Assembly (NCBI RefSeq): GCF_034702125.1
Contig: NC_085876.1
Coordinates: forward strand, 5,811,364-5,875,363
Length of the DNA: 64,000 nucleotides
From: Engraulis encrasicolus
Lineage: Eukaryota; Chordata; Actinopteri; Clupeiformes; Engraulidae
Direction of reading: 5' to 3'
The notes beneath the pieces are model-generated. The model was given only the letters and a program-made list of their open reading frames with translations, ran no database searches and had not been told where the DNA came from. Positions 12,601 to 24,977 of the stretch are shown in pieces. The number at the start of each line of letters is the position of its first letter. Position 1 is the stretch's first letter. The translations under genes and the position numbers were made by a program.

Positions 12601-15600
12601 ATCAGGGGCTCTTTCGGGTTGGCCCTCTCCTTGATGCATTCTCTGCATTTGTGTACCAGCTCTCTAATCTGGTTGCTCAGCCCAGGCCACCATACTGCTT
12701 GGGTAGCCCTCTCTCTACACTTCACTATGCCCTGGTGCCCCTCGTGTATTTTGTCTAACACAGTGTCTCTCATTGTGGCTGGAATGACTAACCTTGTGCC
12801 CTTCAGGAGTAGTCCATTTTGCACAGTCAGGAACGCTCTCTCGTGCCAGTAGTGCTTGGCGGGCCCCTGGAGCTGGTTCCTGTCTGGCCAGCCCTCCACG
12901 CAGTACTTCATCACCTGCGCGCAGACGCTGTCGCCCTGCAGCTGTTCGCGGAGCTCTGTGAGGTACCTGTCGCTGGTCGGGAGATGCTCCATCACCACTT
13001 CGACGTAGATGTTGGTGTCCTCCATCAGGTCCTTGTCGCTGCTTGTCACTGCATTCGTCAGTGGGGCGCGTGAGAGTGTGTCAGCTGAGGTGAGGCTTTT
13101 CCCAAGTGTGTGGAAGATGGTGTAGGAGTACCTCATCAGACGCATCCTGAATCTCTGGATTCGTGGTGGCAGTGCGTCCAGAGCCTGGCCCCCCAGCAGG
13201 CTCACGAGAGGTTTGTGGTCTGTTTCGAGTTCAAAGTGCACTCCGAGTATGAAGTCACTGAACCTCTCACAGGCCCATGTCAGTGCCAGTGCCTCTTTCT
13301 CCAGCTGGGCGTATCGCTGTTCTGTGTCAGTCAGCGACCTGGAAGCATACGCGACCGGTAGCCACGTTTCTGCCTTCTTCTGTAGCAGCACGGCCCCCAG
13401 CCCATAAGATGAGGCGTCCGCTGAAATCTTGAGTGGGCTGTTTGGGTCGTACAGCTGGAGTACTGGCGCTGAGGAGAGTTCATGCTTGAGGTTGCGGAAA
13501 GCACGTTGCTGGTCGTGCCCCCAGCACCACATGTTCTTCTTTGAGAGGAGTGCTCTCAGTGGCTTGTCCTTCTCAGAGAGGTTGGGGATGAACTTCCCAA
13601 GCTGGTTCACCATCCCCAGAAAGCTGCGAAGCTCGCTGATGTTCGTCGGCTCTCTCATGTCTTGGACGGCTTTGGTCTTGTCTGGGTCTGGTTTCACCCC
13701 CTCTGCTGAGATGATGTGCCCCAGGAACTTTACCTCTTCTCTCCCGAACTCGCACTTTGCCATGTTCAGCGTCACACCTGCCTTCTCTGCCCGCTCCAGG
13801 ACTGCATGTACCCTGCTGTCGTGCTGCTCCTTCGTGTCCCCCCAGATGAGGATGTCGTCGACGTGGCAGACGACGCCTTCCAGGCCCGCCGTGACCTCTG
13901 ATGTCATCCTGTTCTGGAAGTGCTCCGATGCTGAGCTGATCCCGAAGGGTAGCCTGTTGAAGTGGTACCGCCCGAATGGCGTGATGAAGGTGGTGAACAG
14001 AGCAGAGTCTTTTGAGAGTGGTATCTGCCAAAAGCCCATGTTTGCGTCGAGTTTGGAGAAGTATTTGGCTCCGGTCAGCATGCCTAGGGTGTGTTCAACA
14101 GATGGCAAGATGAACTTTTCCCTGCACACTGACTCGTTCACTGGTGACATGTCCACACATATTCTCACCTCGTTATTCTTCTTCGGAGCCACCACCATGC
14201 CGCAACACCACTCGGTTGGCGCCTCGATGCGGCTGATGACGCCCAGGCTCTCCATCCTCTCCAGCTCCCGCTTCACCTTGCCCATGAGTGGTAGTGGTAC
14301 CCGCCGTGGAACTTTGAGAGAGAAGGGTTTGGCGTCCGGCTTGAGTTTGATGGTGTAGGGCTTCTGGACCAGCCCTAGTCCGTCGCAGAGCTTCGGGTAC
14401 GTCGTCCTCACCGTCTCCCGGTCGATCATGTCCATCCGAGCAACCAGTTTGAGCCTCACTGAAGCTGGCCTGCTCAGTAGACCGACGTGCAGGTCTCGGA
14501 CGATGTAGATCCTCTCTGTGATGCTCCTGTCTTTGTAGGTGAGTGTTTCGGTGACTGACCCCAGCACGTTCAGCTTTGCACCACCAGGGCCATACAGCTG
14601 TTTCATGGCAGCTTTAATGTCCTTGGCACCGGGCATGACACTTTTATACACAGTCTCTGGTATGGCTGTTACATCGGCGCCTGTGTCGATCTTAAAAGTC
14701 ACTTTGCTGCCCTGTAAGCCTATCTCAGCCATCCATGGATCTTCTCCCGAGGACACTTCACCTAAGAACAGTCCATCAGTGTCCTCGGCTAACTCATTTA
14801 CAGTGCTGGCGAGTCTACATACCTTGCCATAGTGCCCTCTTTTGCCGCAGCTGTGACATTCGTCGTTCCGTGCAGGACACTGGACCGCCGGATGAGATGG
14901 TGCTTTTCCACATTTGTGACATGCCTTGTGTGCCGTCGCCGTGTGCGTCGATGTCCTCGTCTTTGCATGTCCCTGTGTTTGCCCTTTTGCCTTGAATTGT
15001 GTAGAATTCCGCGGCTTTCCTTTGCTTCTGTGCAGCGCATCCACAGCCACTTTGCCAGCAGCGCCCGTCTCCCCCCTCAGGTCCGTTTGTTGGCGCCGAA
15101 CTTCCTCCGACTGCCTGGCCATGGTGATCGCCTTGGTGAGGGTGAGTTGGCTATCTAGCTGCATTTTCTGAGACAGTGCCGTGTCTCTGATGCCCACTAC
15201 TAATCGGTCTCGTAACAGTTCATCGTGTAACTGACCGTAATTGCAGCTTTCTGCTAAAGCATAGAGTGCCGTGATGAATGCATCGACAGATTCTGATGGC
15301 TGCTGCACTCTTTGATTAAATTTAGCCCGCTCGTAAATCACGTTTTTCTTAGGCACGAAGTAGCCATCAAATCCCGCCTTTACTGCACCGTACTGCAAAC
15401 GCTGCTGCTGGGTTAGCACTAGCCCTCTTAGCACGTCATCTGCCTCATCACCCATGCAGTAAACTAGCGTGTTCACTTGGTTTGCCTCAGAAGAATTGTT
15501 CAAGTTACTTGCCAGTCTGAATCTTTCAAAGCGACGAATCCATTTTTCCCACTCGTGCGGTTTGGAAAAGTCAAACGGTTCCGGTGGCTTAATGGTAAAC

Positions 15601-18600
15601 GTAGCACTCGGGATAGCCTGACCTTGTCCACTTGGCGCGTTAGCCACCTCTTGGCGTTCCGGTACGTTAGCCACATGCTGGTCCGTAACGTTAGCATCCT
15701 CGTGGACCGTTGGCGCCTCAACGTTCGCCTGCGGTTGGTCTCGCTCGCTCATCCTTGCTTGATGTCGTCTCCGTCGTCTTCTGGAACTGGATCCTCCTGT
15801 CATTCACGCTGTCTCTTGTCCGCAGGTCGTGAACTACACTTCTGACACCATGTTGTGTGGTTTAATAAAACACATTAATAAAACACTGGACAACTGGAGT
15901 ACGATTCAAGTATCAACTGTATTCAACTGTATCACTGTAACTGTAGTAGACTGTAGACTGACGTTCACATACGAGGACGTGGCTTATATACCCTGGGACC
16001 AGAGTTCCCCCTAGTGGTAATAATCGGTATAACACATGGCAAGTCAAACACATAAACACATTGGTTAACACCACAACGAGAAAAAAAAACAGCAGCACAA
16101 ATCTATTTCAGAGGCACTGATACATCTGCAGAAAGTGACATGTCTGACAGGCGAAGTGACGATTGTTGACCTAGCCTGACAGTTTGTTTTCTTTATGGTT
16201 ACAGTTGCTAAGGGCGCTTTGCCATGACCCAAAGATGACATGGCGTGTGTATTTGTTGACAAATGGGGGGCATTTTGATTCAATTGCGCGATATAGTGTG
16301 ATTGAAATGCATGTACATGCAAAAATATTATCAACTAGAGAAAAAACGGAGGTAATAGGCTGTTGGAGCAACCCCGAAATCCTAAAAAAGAAGAAGAGAG
16401 AAAAAAAGTAGGCCTACTCTATATGCATCTCCGTTTATTCGCTAAGCAGTAGCCCAGTCTGTGAGTTGGCTGTCCTCGACCGAGAGCACCACGGAGGCTG
16501 AAGCGCGGATATCCCAAAACCAATTTATTGACCAGTTGAATGGCAATCAACAAAAAGTGCATATCCCGAGAGCATTTGCACCGGTTTGGCATGTAATGTG
16601 CATTACCCTTTCCTGAAAACAACATACAAAGCAGATGGACAAGGTAAAACGTAGCCTAAAGCAAAGCAGTGCACGAGCAGTTACAGGGGCAGTTTCAGTC
16701 TGCACGCCGGCGATGTCAATTGTTGGAACTGCTTGAGACAATAGCATTCTCTTCAGTCCAACCATGCCCGTGATCTCCACATTTGTGGTGAAGCACGAGG
16801 GGTGGAAATGTGCCGAGCACAACAGTGACCATGAGCTTGCTTCAAAACCACGCCGGTGTGGCAGCTTTTGTGATATGCACCGGAATTCTCATCCACATGT
16901 ACATCTGCTTGTACGAGGCTATGGCAAGCGATGTGGGACAAATGTATGGCAGGAAGCGAATGTCAACATAAACAGAGATTACACAATCTTCGATATGGTC
17001 AGCAAATGTTTTGGGGCTGTCATTTATGTTATGTCTACAGAGAGATCAGAGTCATGTCAGAGAGAGATCAGAGATTGTTACACAGGCATATTTGATTTAG
17101 CCCAACTGTACTCTATACTTAACTTTACTCAGTCTATCCTACAAGCAGATAGCCTACAGGGCGGATGAGAATCCGGTGCATATCACAAAAGCTGCCACAC
17201 CGGTGCCTGCGTACGAATTGGATCCACAGAGCCCTTGTTTTAGCCTTCTCCACAGTTGGCCACAGTTCCATCATTCTTCACAGAAGGGAACTTGTGCAAA
17301 GATATTCCTTCTGTCAAGTAGCCATTTTTGCAGCTGGCACCGTTCGGCCCTCCAGCAACACACTGCTTGACACTGCGCTTTGGTTTGGTACTAGCCACCA
17401 TTGATCTGAACAAGGTGGCATGAGGTGAACTCCCCCCTTTTATGTCACGCATATCATTTGCATAAAATTTGCATGTCACCAAAAAAACGAACATAACACT
17501 TTTTGGGAACGTTTTAACATGACTTTTAGGACAAAATATCACCCAGACAATATCCCATTTTATTCACAAGGCTTAGAACTTTCAGAATCTGTCCCGGAAA
17601 TGGTCAAATTCCTTTACTTTGTTTTCGTTTCATAAACACTTTAAATCTACCAATCCCTCTTTAGTCAAAATAACTACAGTTATAACTAAAGTTAATAAAC
17701 AGTTCATTAAAAAAGAATTAATGACATATTTTAATGACATATACCCTCAGGGAGCTTCTCAACCTCAGGTTTACTATTGATATGAATAGTTTGAAACCAC
17801 TGATCACTTATTATTTTCTCTCTGCCTGTATCGTAACAGTTATGATTTAGTGTTAACGAAAGAACACAAGCCATATTAGAAAAGCAACTTGTTGGTGTCT
17901 GACAAAGGCAATAAACCTAGAGTTATGGGGATGCCGTTAGTTGGTTTTCGGATCAGAGGTTTGTTAGTTTAATCCCATCTTATCCAGCAGGTAAAGTTGA
18001 AGAGTTTTTGAGCAAGGCACCGTACCCCCACTTTTAACCAGGGACTGTAGGCTAACCAAGACCCTGTAATAACATTCAGTCATTTTGGACAAAAGCATCA
18101 GCTATGTGTATTTTTATGTAATAAGTTATAGTGCAGGGGTTCTCAACCTTTTTCTGTTTGGGGGCGCCTAATGGAGCAGAAAAATGTCCAATTACACCCT
18201 CATCGTACCAGAAATATCTGTTTAAACCCAGTCTGCTGTACCATTTTCAATGATTGAATTCACACAAACTTTTCACACGCAGCCCTCCTGGCAATATGCC
18301 ATGAACCCCCAGACGTCTCGGACCCAATTTTCAGAACTACTGATCTAATACAGTGTTTCCCAACCTTTTTTGTGTCATGTACCCCCTAAGCCTTTTTATT
18401 GTGCCACGAGTACCCTCTAACTCATGTTTTACATCCATTTTTCTATTGCAGTGTGTCTATGCTCCATGCATTTGTTAAAATTACATTTTTCCAAGTGCCC
18501 CCTGCAGTGTGCTTGGCGCGTACCCCTAGTGGTACACGTACCCCTCGTTGGGAAACGCTGCTCTAATATCATTAATTGTCATGTGTTGTGTTATGGCTAC

Positions 18601-21600
18601 CCTATCCCCTAGGGGGCACTGTTTCACCTTTGCTTTGATCAATTATCATTTCCAGAGCCATATAGAAACAGAGTCGGGTAATCCACCCACTTTAGCATTA
18701 GCAAAATTAACTGTTTAGCGTCTCAGAACTGCTCAGCGTTGCGAATGTTAGTTCCTAGAAGTGGGCATAGCACACAGCAAATGCAATGCAATGCAATGCA
18801 GGGAATATGACAAGACTGCTGTTCGTAGTAATAACTTCAGATAAACATCACAGATGGTAAAACTGTTGTGATTATCACATTGACAGTAAATAGAATGGAC
18901 GCCAAATCAACGCTATTTGCCATTCAACGGTTTGAAGCCAGATTTGGGAACATTCCAACTTACATTCCACCTTAGCAACGCCAAACGCAGGTGCTGATTG
19001 GACAACAACAAGACTTCTAACGGTCAATCAAACCATGTTCTGATGCTCATTGGTCAATTTAACTTTTAATATATCTCTAAAATAAAACATCACCACAAAA
19101 AATCACCACCCTGGTAAGTTGGAGAGCAAGGGGACCTACTAGTTGAGCGAAAAATGATCCCCCTGGAGTGGCATTTAAGGGAGATACAGGGTTTTATGTC
19201 TCTCATAGGAATGAATGGGATTTGGCCATTTTTTGGTCTTTTTGGGTCCAACCTTGGCTCCAACTTGGCTTCAACAATGAAATAGAATTTTGGCCTCCAT
19301 TCTATTTACTCTCAATGGATTATCATTACTGAGACAGTTGACCGTATACATATTTGTGGTGATTACCACGCAGTATAGTTCGTTAGTCCTTATTTTTGGC
19401 TTTTTATGTGGTGGTTCTATGTTGAGTCTATGGAAAGACAGCCGCTTTAGGCACGACTTCGATCTTGTTGAAAGGCGGGGCTGCAATATATTTCCTGGTC
19501 CTCCATTTGCGCAACTCTCCTCCTCTATGGCTCTGACCCTTTCCCTTTGGTGTTTTCACATCAATTCACCCATACACAGGCCCTTTCTCAATGCCCAGTG
19601 TTCTAGCCTTGCTAGGACGTGAAACGCTCAGTGATTGGATACTCTATGGTGACCTCCGCGGAGTATCCAATCAGTGGGCGCTTCAGGTCCTAGCAAGGCA
19701 GGAACAATGGGCATTGAGAAAGAACCACCGTGTACAGACCTCCCTTGGCTTCTACACCCTTCATTTTATCAAATGCTTAGGGACGCTTTAAAATGTTGAG
19801 GTCTACAGATGAGAAGTAGCTACCTGGCATATTTACATAATGTACTGTATTTTCATTTGCAAATGTTCTTCAATATGTATGGTCCCTATCAAATAAGCCA
19901 TTTTCAATGCTCTGGTTGACCATGGCATCCTGTGTGTGTCGGTGTGTGTTTGTGTGTGTCGGTGTGTGTTGTTGAATATATGGGCTCCGCCATATTACAT
20001 GTTCGTTGAATTCAAAAAGGAAAAAGGCAAACAGTCCGAATTATGTCCCCAACAAAATCCAAGGATTTATTGTCTCCAAAAAGTATATTACAGCAGTAGT
20101 AGTAAACGATGCTATCTAGAACACTGGATACTACACAAAAACACAAGTTACACAAGCATTCAGAGCTCTGGAGATTTCCTAACCTAAGTACCCCTGACCG
20201 ATAACAAGAGTTATTGCAGTTAGAAGAAGTTAGGTAAAAAACTGCCCTCCATTTCCCTGTTTGTGTATTTATACTTTGGATATGTGTGTGTGTTTGGTCA
20301 GTGGATGGGTGCGGTCGTGGGTGTCTGTCTATGTGCAGATGAGCCTATTCTGGGATGTCGTGTGGTTCCGGTTCGGCCATCTTGACCCCTTGTTCTGGAT
20401 TGGCCATCTTCATCCTGTGGTCTTCCTCTGTGTCCCCCTTTAACCCTATCCAGACTGGGCTTTTTTGGCATTCCTGGGCCTGGGGGGGGGGCTCTTTTGA
20501 CCCCACCCCCCTCATAACTCATGAACGGAATACAGTATGACTATGAAAGTTGGGGGAGATGATCTACATCTATGAATGACATCATTTTTGTGTAATCATC
20601 TGGTATTATGACGTCATTATGACATCATTATCTTATTATGCCCAAAATCTCGCCATGATGGATTTTCCAACAAATTTAGGTAATGCACTTAAATTTTAAT
20701 GATTTTAAGCTTCAAACCACTTAAATGCTCACAAAGTTATCTGATGCTAATGGAAATAACAAAAACATATGAAAATATATGGCGTCATAGATATGGTACA
20801 GTGATTTTTGGTCAGACATACCTGTCAGAAAACCTAATCTTTCGGTACCTAACTGTAGCCAACTAAATGTTAGGAAAAGTCACAAAGTTTCGTAGTCAAC
20901 GAATCAAAGTTGGTGGGGGCACTTTTACCCCCCCCCCACCCAGTCTGGATAGGGTTAACCTGAGAACAAGTGGGCATAATCCCCCATCTCCAAACATCAA
21001 CCATTTATATAGGGATTATGACCCTGGGTGGGGCTGGGCCGTCCTGGGAACATCAGGATTACCTGCTGAACAAAAGGCAGTTGTTAAGGTGCCATCTCTG
21101 TGGCCTTCCCAGACCCTGTCTGGTGCCATCTCCAACCAGTTTCAAGCTGGGAGTGATTGGTGGAACGTTGAGAGCCTACTGAGAAAGAAATTGGTCGTTA
21201 GTATGTTCCTCCACCTATCGTTGGAGGTGAGAGTATTCCAACTGGCCTCCTGTCCGTGCCCGTCTTGAAGCCATTTCCATGATTGCTCTAAAACGAGAAG
21301 TTAATTGCTTTTGAAACCTGTTGGCTTGCCCGATGCCTGAAGTCATCCGTCTGGGGGCAGAGATAAAATCAATTTAGTCAGTTCCATGGATTCTTCCAAG
21401 TCGCCATAGTCTGCAATTAAATCATATTTAGTCATCGTTGCCATCTTTATTAGCAAACAATCTTATTAGCAATCTTTATTATCAAACATTCTTATTAAAA
21501 TCAACTAACAAACCAAAAGTATCTCTAGTTATCTAAAAGCTAGTTTCTACTACTGTACAATATCTATAATCCATATAACAGTGTGTGTGTGTGTGTGTTT

Positions 21601-24600
21601 GCGTCTGTGTGTGTGTCTGCAGTGATACAAGCTCCCTGAACATGGCTGACCAGCTCCATACCTGCAACTGGATCCGCAGTCACCTGGAGGAGCACGCCGA
21701 CACCTGCCTGCCCAAGCAGGACGTCTACGAGACCTACAAGTGAGCTACTTAAGAGGATCACCTTAACCACCACCGACAGGGGCAGCATTGTGTTGACCAG
21801 TAACTAGAAAAAATGTGCACCTTCGCAACTTATTTATCTAGTCTACATTTCGGTCAACAACTTAATTCAACTGAAAGAAATGATAAGATTAATGTTAGAT
21901 AGATAGATAGATAGATGTGCTCTTGCCCTGCTAATTGAATCTTCACACTTCACCTTATTAGTGCAATGTGCAATTAATGAAGATTAACCAACAGGCAGTC
22001 CACTTGAGCCATGAAACTTCCCACACTAAAATGACAGGTGTTTCAGTTATTTTGTCCAATCCCTGTAGATAGATACAACAGACACCAACTAGCAGAGTTT
22101 AGCAGTAGAACATTAGTTAACCTCCCTCCCGATTGTCCAGAAGCCTCATATAAATGTATTAGCACTGAGCTATTGGCCTAGCCCTAGACCTATGCTCAGT
22201 GGTATCGTACCAGAACCTCCTACACTGAACAGTTGCTGTGATGGGGGGGTTGCGGGTTTGAGTCATGCGTGGCAGACTAGCAGCAGAGCTTTGTTAGGGC
22301 AGGAATATGCTTGCTATGTGATAGCTTACACGTTTAACGTGTACAAGGGCGAGTGCACAAACTTGCAGAACTGTCTGAGCACAATATCGGCGGTGTTGTG
22401 TAAGGAGCAGACAGCCAATGAGGTTCTCCTCAAAACTTTCCAGGACAAAGTCACCAAACTTAATATTGAGCACTTGTTTGGATATACGTTCATGTGACTT
22501 GCTGTGCGTAAAATTGACAGGAAATACGTACAGCAATGCATTCATTCACAGAATATGTACATGTTTGAGATCAATCAATCAATCAATCAATCAATCAATT
22601 AATCAATCAATCAATCAATCAAGCAGGTTTATTAGGACAATGTGCAATTAAAACATAAATGTTTCCATTTCATGCATCACTCCAGATTTAGCCTTGGGCT
22701 AGTTTTCATCAGTAGTCCTTGAGATTAAAAATGAAATAGTATACAATAGAATAATACAGTAAAGAAGCAGTCAAAAACAAAATGAAAATACAGATAAAAA
22801 CAATAAACAAATCACTCATGTCCCCTGTATCCCCCCACCCCCACCCGCACCCACCCAAACAAAATATACAAATATTTTAATAATAAAAAATAAAAACATT
22901 TCCCATAAGACATTTGTATCATTTTGTGTCAATGGTTACAGGTTTGGGTCTCTTTAAGAGCATATTTAAGTTGTAATTTAAAGTTCTTGAAAGAGCCACA
23001 GCTCTTCATACTGTAGATAGGTAGGCAGATACTATAGAAATTCTATGCTGTATATTTTCCACTCATCTAAGGTAATCTTCTTTCTCCGTCTAGGAGGTAC
23101 TGTGACAACTTACAGCAGAGGCCCCTGAGTGCAGCGAACTTCGGCAAGATCATCCGGGACATTTTCCCCAACATCAAAGCCAGGAGACTGGGAGGGAGGG
23201 GCCAGTCAAAATATCCTTACTGCAGCTTGTATGCAAGTCACATTACTTCCTCCTCTCCTTTACTGTGGCCTCCTGCCTCACGGACACGAGACTTAATGGC
23301 ATTGATCAAACTTCTTATTCAGCAATATCTTGCAAAAAGGTCAGCTTTTCATTTCCAATTCACATGGAAGAAAGCCCTCTAAAATGTCGCCCTGTGCTGG
23401 TTGACAACAGGGGAAATTTTGTTCTCCTCAGAGGTAGGGCAGTTGAGGCAAGAGGACGGGAGGACCAGGGAAAGACAGGATAAGTTATTTTGACTTGCAC
23501 CTGCTATGGCTACCGTGTCTTTCAGCCTACTGCCTATTTGTCTGTTCTTCTGCCTATCCTTGTTAACGTCAGTGAGGATAAGCAGAGGTGTGTTTACGTA
23601 TAATAGTGTAAAAGCAATGTCTATCAAATGGAAGTGCTCAAGAGGAGTTGAATGCAAAATGCAAAATGAATGTTTATTAAGTATTTTTTTCTTTGTAAAA
23701 ATGGTATATTGTGTCCTTATCCTGAGTGCTTCACATATTGCTACAGTGGTATCCGCAGGAAGACAATCTTGAACATGCCTCTCTTGCCTAGCCTGGATCT
23801 GAAGAACGACCCAGTAAGAGCAGTCTCATTTATCTGATATACAGTAGCTATTTCCCTGAAAAGGAGGAAGCACACTGCAGTGTAGTTTTTATGACTTCAT
23901 TATGTGCAAAACACTTGACTAACGTTTTGGTGTTGCTACACCTTCTTTAGTGTTGTTTGTCCCACTGTGATGCACCTGCAAGCTGAGAGATGATGCGTAG
24001 AGTAGTCCTAATTCTATAGCTATTTTTCTCTTTATATGAAGAGTCCTATGAAGGCCTTTTTTTTTGCTAACCTCAGGGCAATTTTATTTGGGGTAATATT
24101 ATCTGATATTTACATAAAAAAATCAAATCATCAGAACAATCAGACTAAATGATATTGACTGTCTGATACAAATATTAATTCTATTAAAAGCACTGAATTT
24201 GGAATATTTTTGAAAATTGTGTTATGGATAAGAGCCCATCACATGTTGAGACAACATTTTTTAAAAACATCCACCATAACCTTTTGTTGAGGTTAGTCAT
24301 ATGTATCCCTCTCACTTCTTAACTTTATCTTGAAATCAAATGTAGAAAAATGCATGTATTCAAGGATGCAATTTTATACAGTTTATTTATTTTATACTTT
24401 TATTTTTATAGTACTGTACTTTGATGAAAATAAACACCCCGAAGCACTCTGAATTCCGGTTTATTTTCTATGATAAATGCATTTTGCTGTTTTGTTGTTT
24501 GCAGTCTGAGCTGACAGAGTTGGTGCAGACGTACAAGCAAGAGGTGACGGAGGCGGCCTGCCAGCTGATCTGTGATTGGGCGCAGAAGATTCTGAAGCGC

Positions 24601-24903
24601 TCCTTCGACACGGTGGTGGAGATTGCCAAGTTCCTGGTGCAGGAGCACATTGTCAACCCACGCTGCAGCCAGGCTGAACTCGTCACCTCTGCAGACCTCG
24701 CTGGTATGTGGAGCAGACTAGGGGTTCCCAACCTTGTCCAACTTGGGGCCCACTGGACAATCTTACAAATGTTTGCGCCATTGCACCGTTATTGTTTTTA
24801 CCAAACATTCATCCCATGTAAATGAAATAAGTTGTACAATTAATTAACTACCACCTTCACATAATAGCCACATTGGTCACCCGAGATTTGGTATATGAAG
24901 CAG

Positions 24904-24977
<74 letters not shown>

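Larger units (their letters stand above)
11082..16075 (-). mobile_element. Full-length Ty3/Gypsy LTR retrotransposon
   Basis: A 5.0-kb element with two 225-bp LTRs (TG...CA), an intact fused gag-pol frame, a purine-rich tract before the 3' LTR (minus strand, AAGGGGGA at about 11307-11314) and a primer-binding site TGGTGTCAGAAGT directly after the 5' LTR (15838-15850). Flanks are ATGAG and ACGAG, a 5-bp duplication with one mismatch. No envelope ORF is present. LTRs differ at about two positions near one end, so insertion is recent. Confidence 0.93.
10778..17638 (-). mobile_element. P/THAP-type DNA transposon, interrupted by nested insertions
   Basis: Terminal repeats GTTTATGAAACGAAAACAAA (left) and its complement (right) are flanked by CTTTAAAG (10770-10777) and CTTTAAAT (17639-17646), an 8-bp duplication with one mismatch. 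An 8-bp duplication plus a THAP-domain ORF fits the P-element superfamily. Removing the Gypsy element (11082-16075) and a 343-bp insertion leaves about 1.5 kb, far too short for a full transposase, so this is a non-autonomous or decayed copy. Confidence 0.7.
2484..21622 (+). other. rfx5 intron 3 (19.1 kb), mobile-element sink
   Basis: The intron starts at a weak donor GTCAGA and ends TCTGCAG. It is filled by the elements annotated separately: miniature elements, a palindromic element, a helicase gene, and a THAP transposon with a nested retrotransposon. Unassigned parts include 3455-4453 (poly-A-containing, low-copy-looking repeat DNA) and 19723-20440 and 20955-21622 (repeat-like, with GT-rich tracts at 19931-19970 and 21581-21620). 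Confidence 0.75.

Noticed and set aside
12535..15158. Plus-strand and alternate-frame ORFs over the gag-pol region, including one of 309 codons at 13429
   Set aside because: Shadows of the intact minus-strand gag-pol frame; no domain in the other frames.
18134..18341. A second complete hAT miniature element
   Set aside because: The right end matches the left end poorly and no clear target duplication is present.
20008..21380. Possible LTR around the piggyBac-like element
   Set aside because: A start resembling TGTTGAATATATGGG was seen, but no matching end, primer site or duplication was found.
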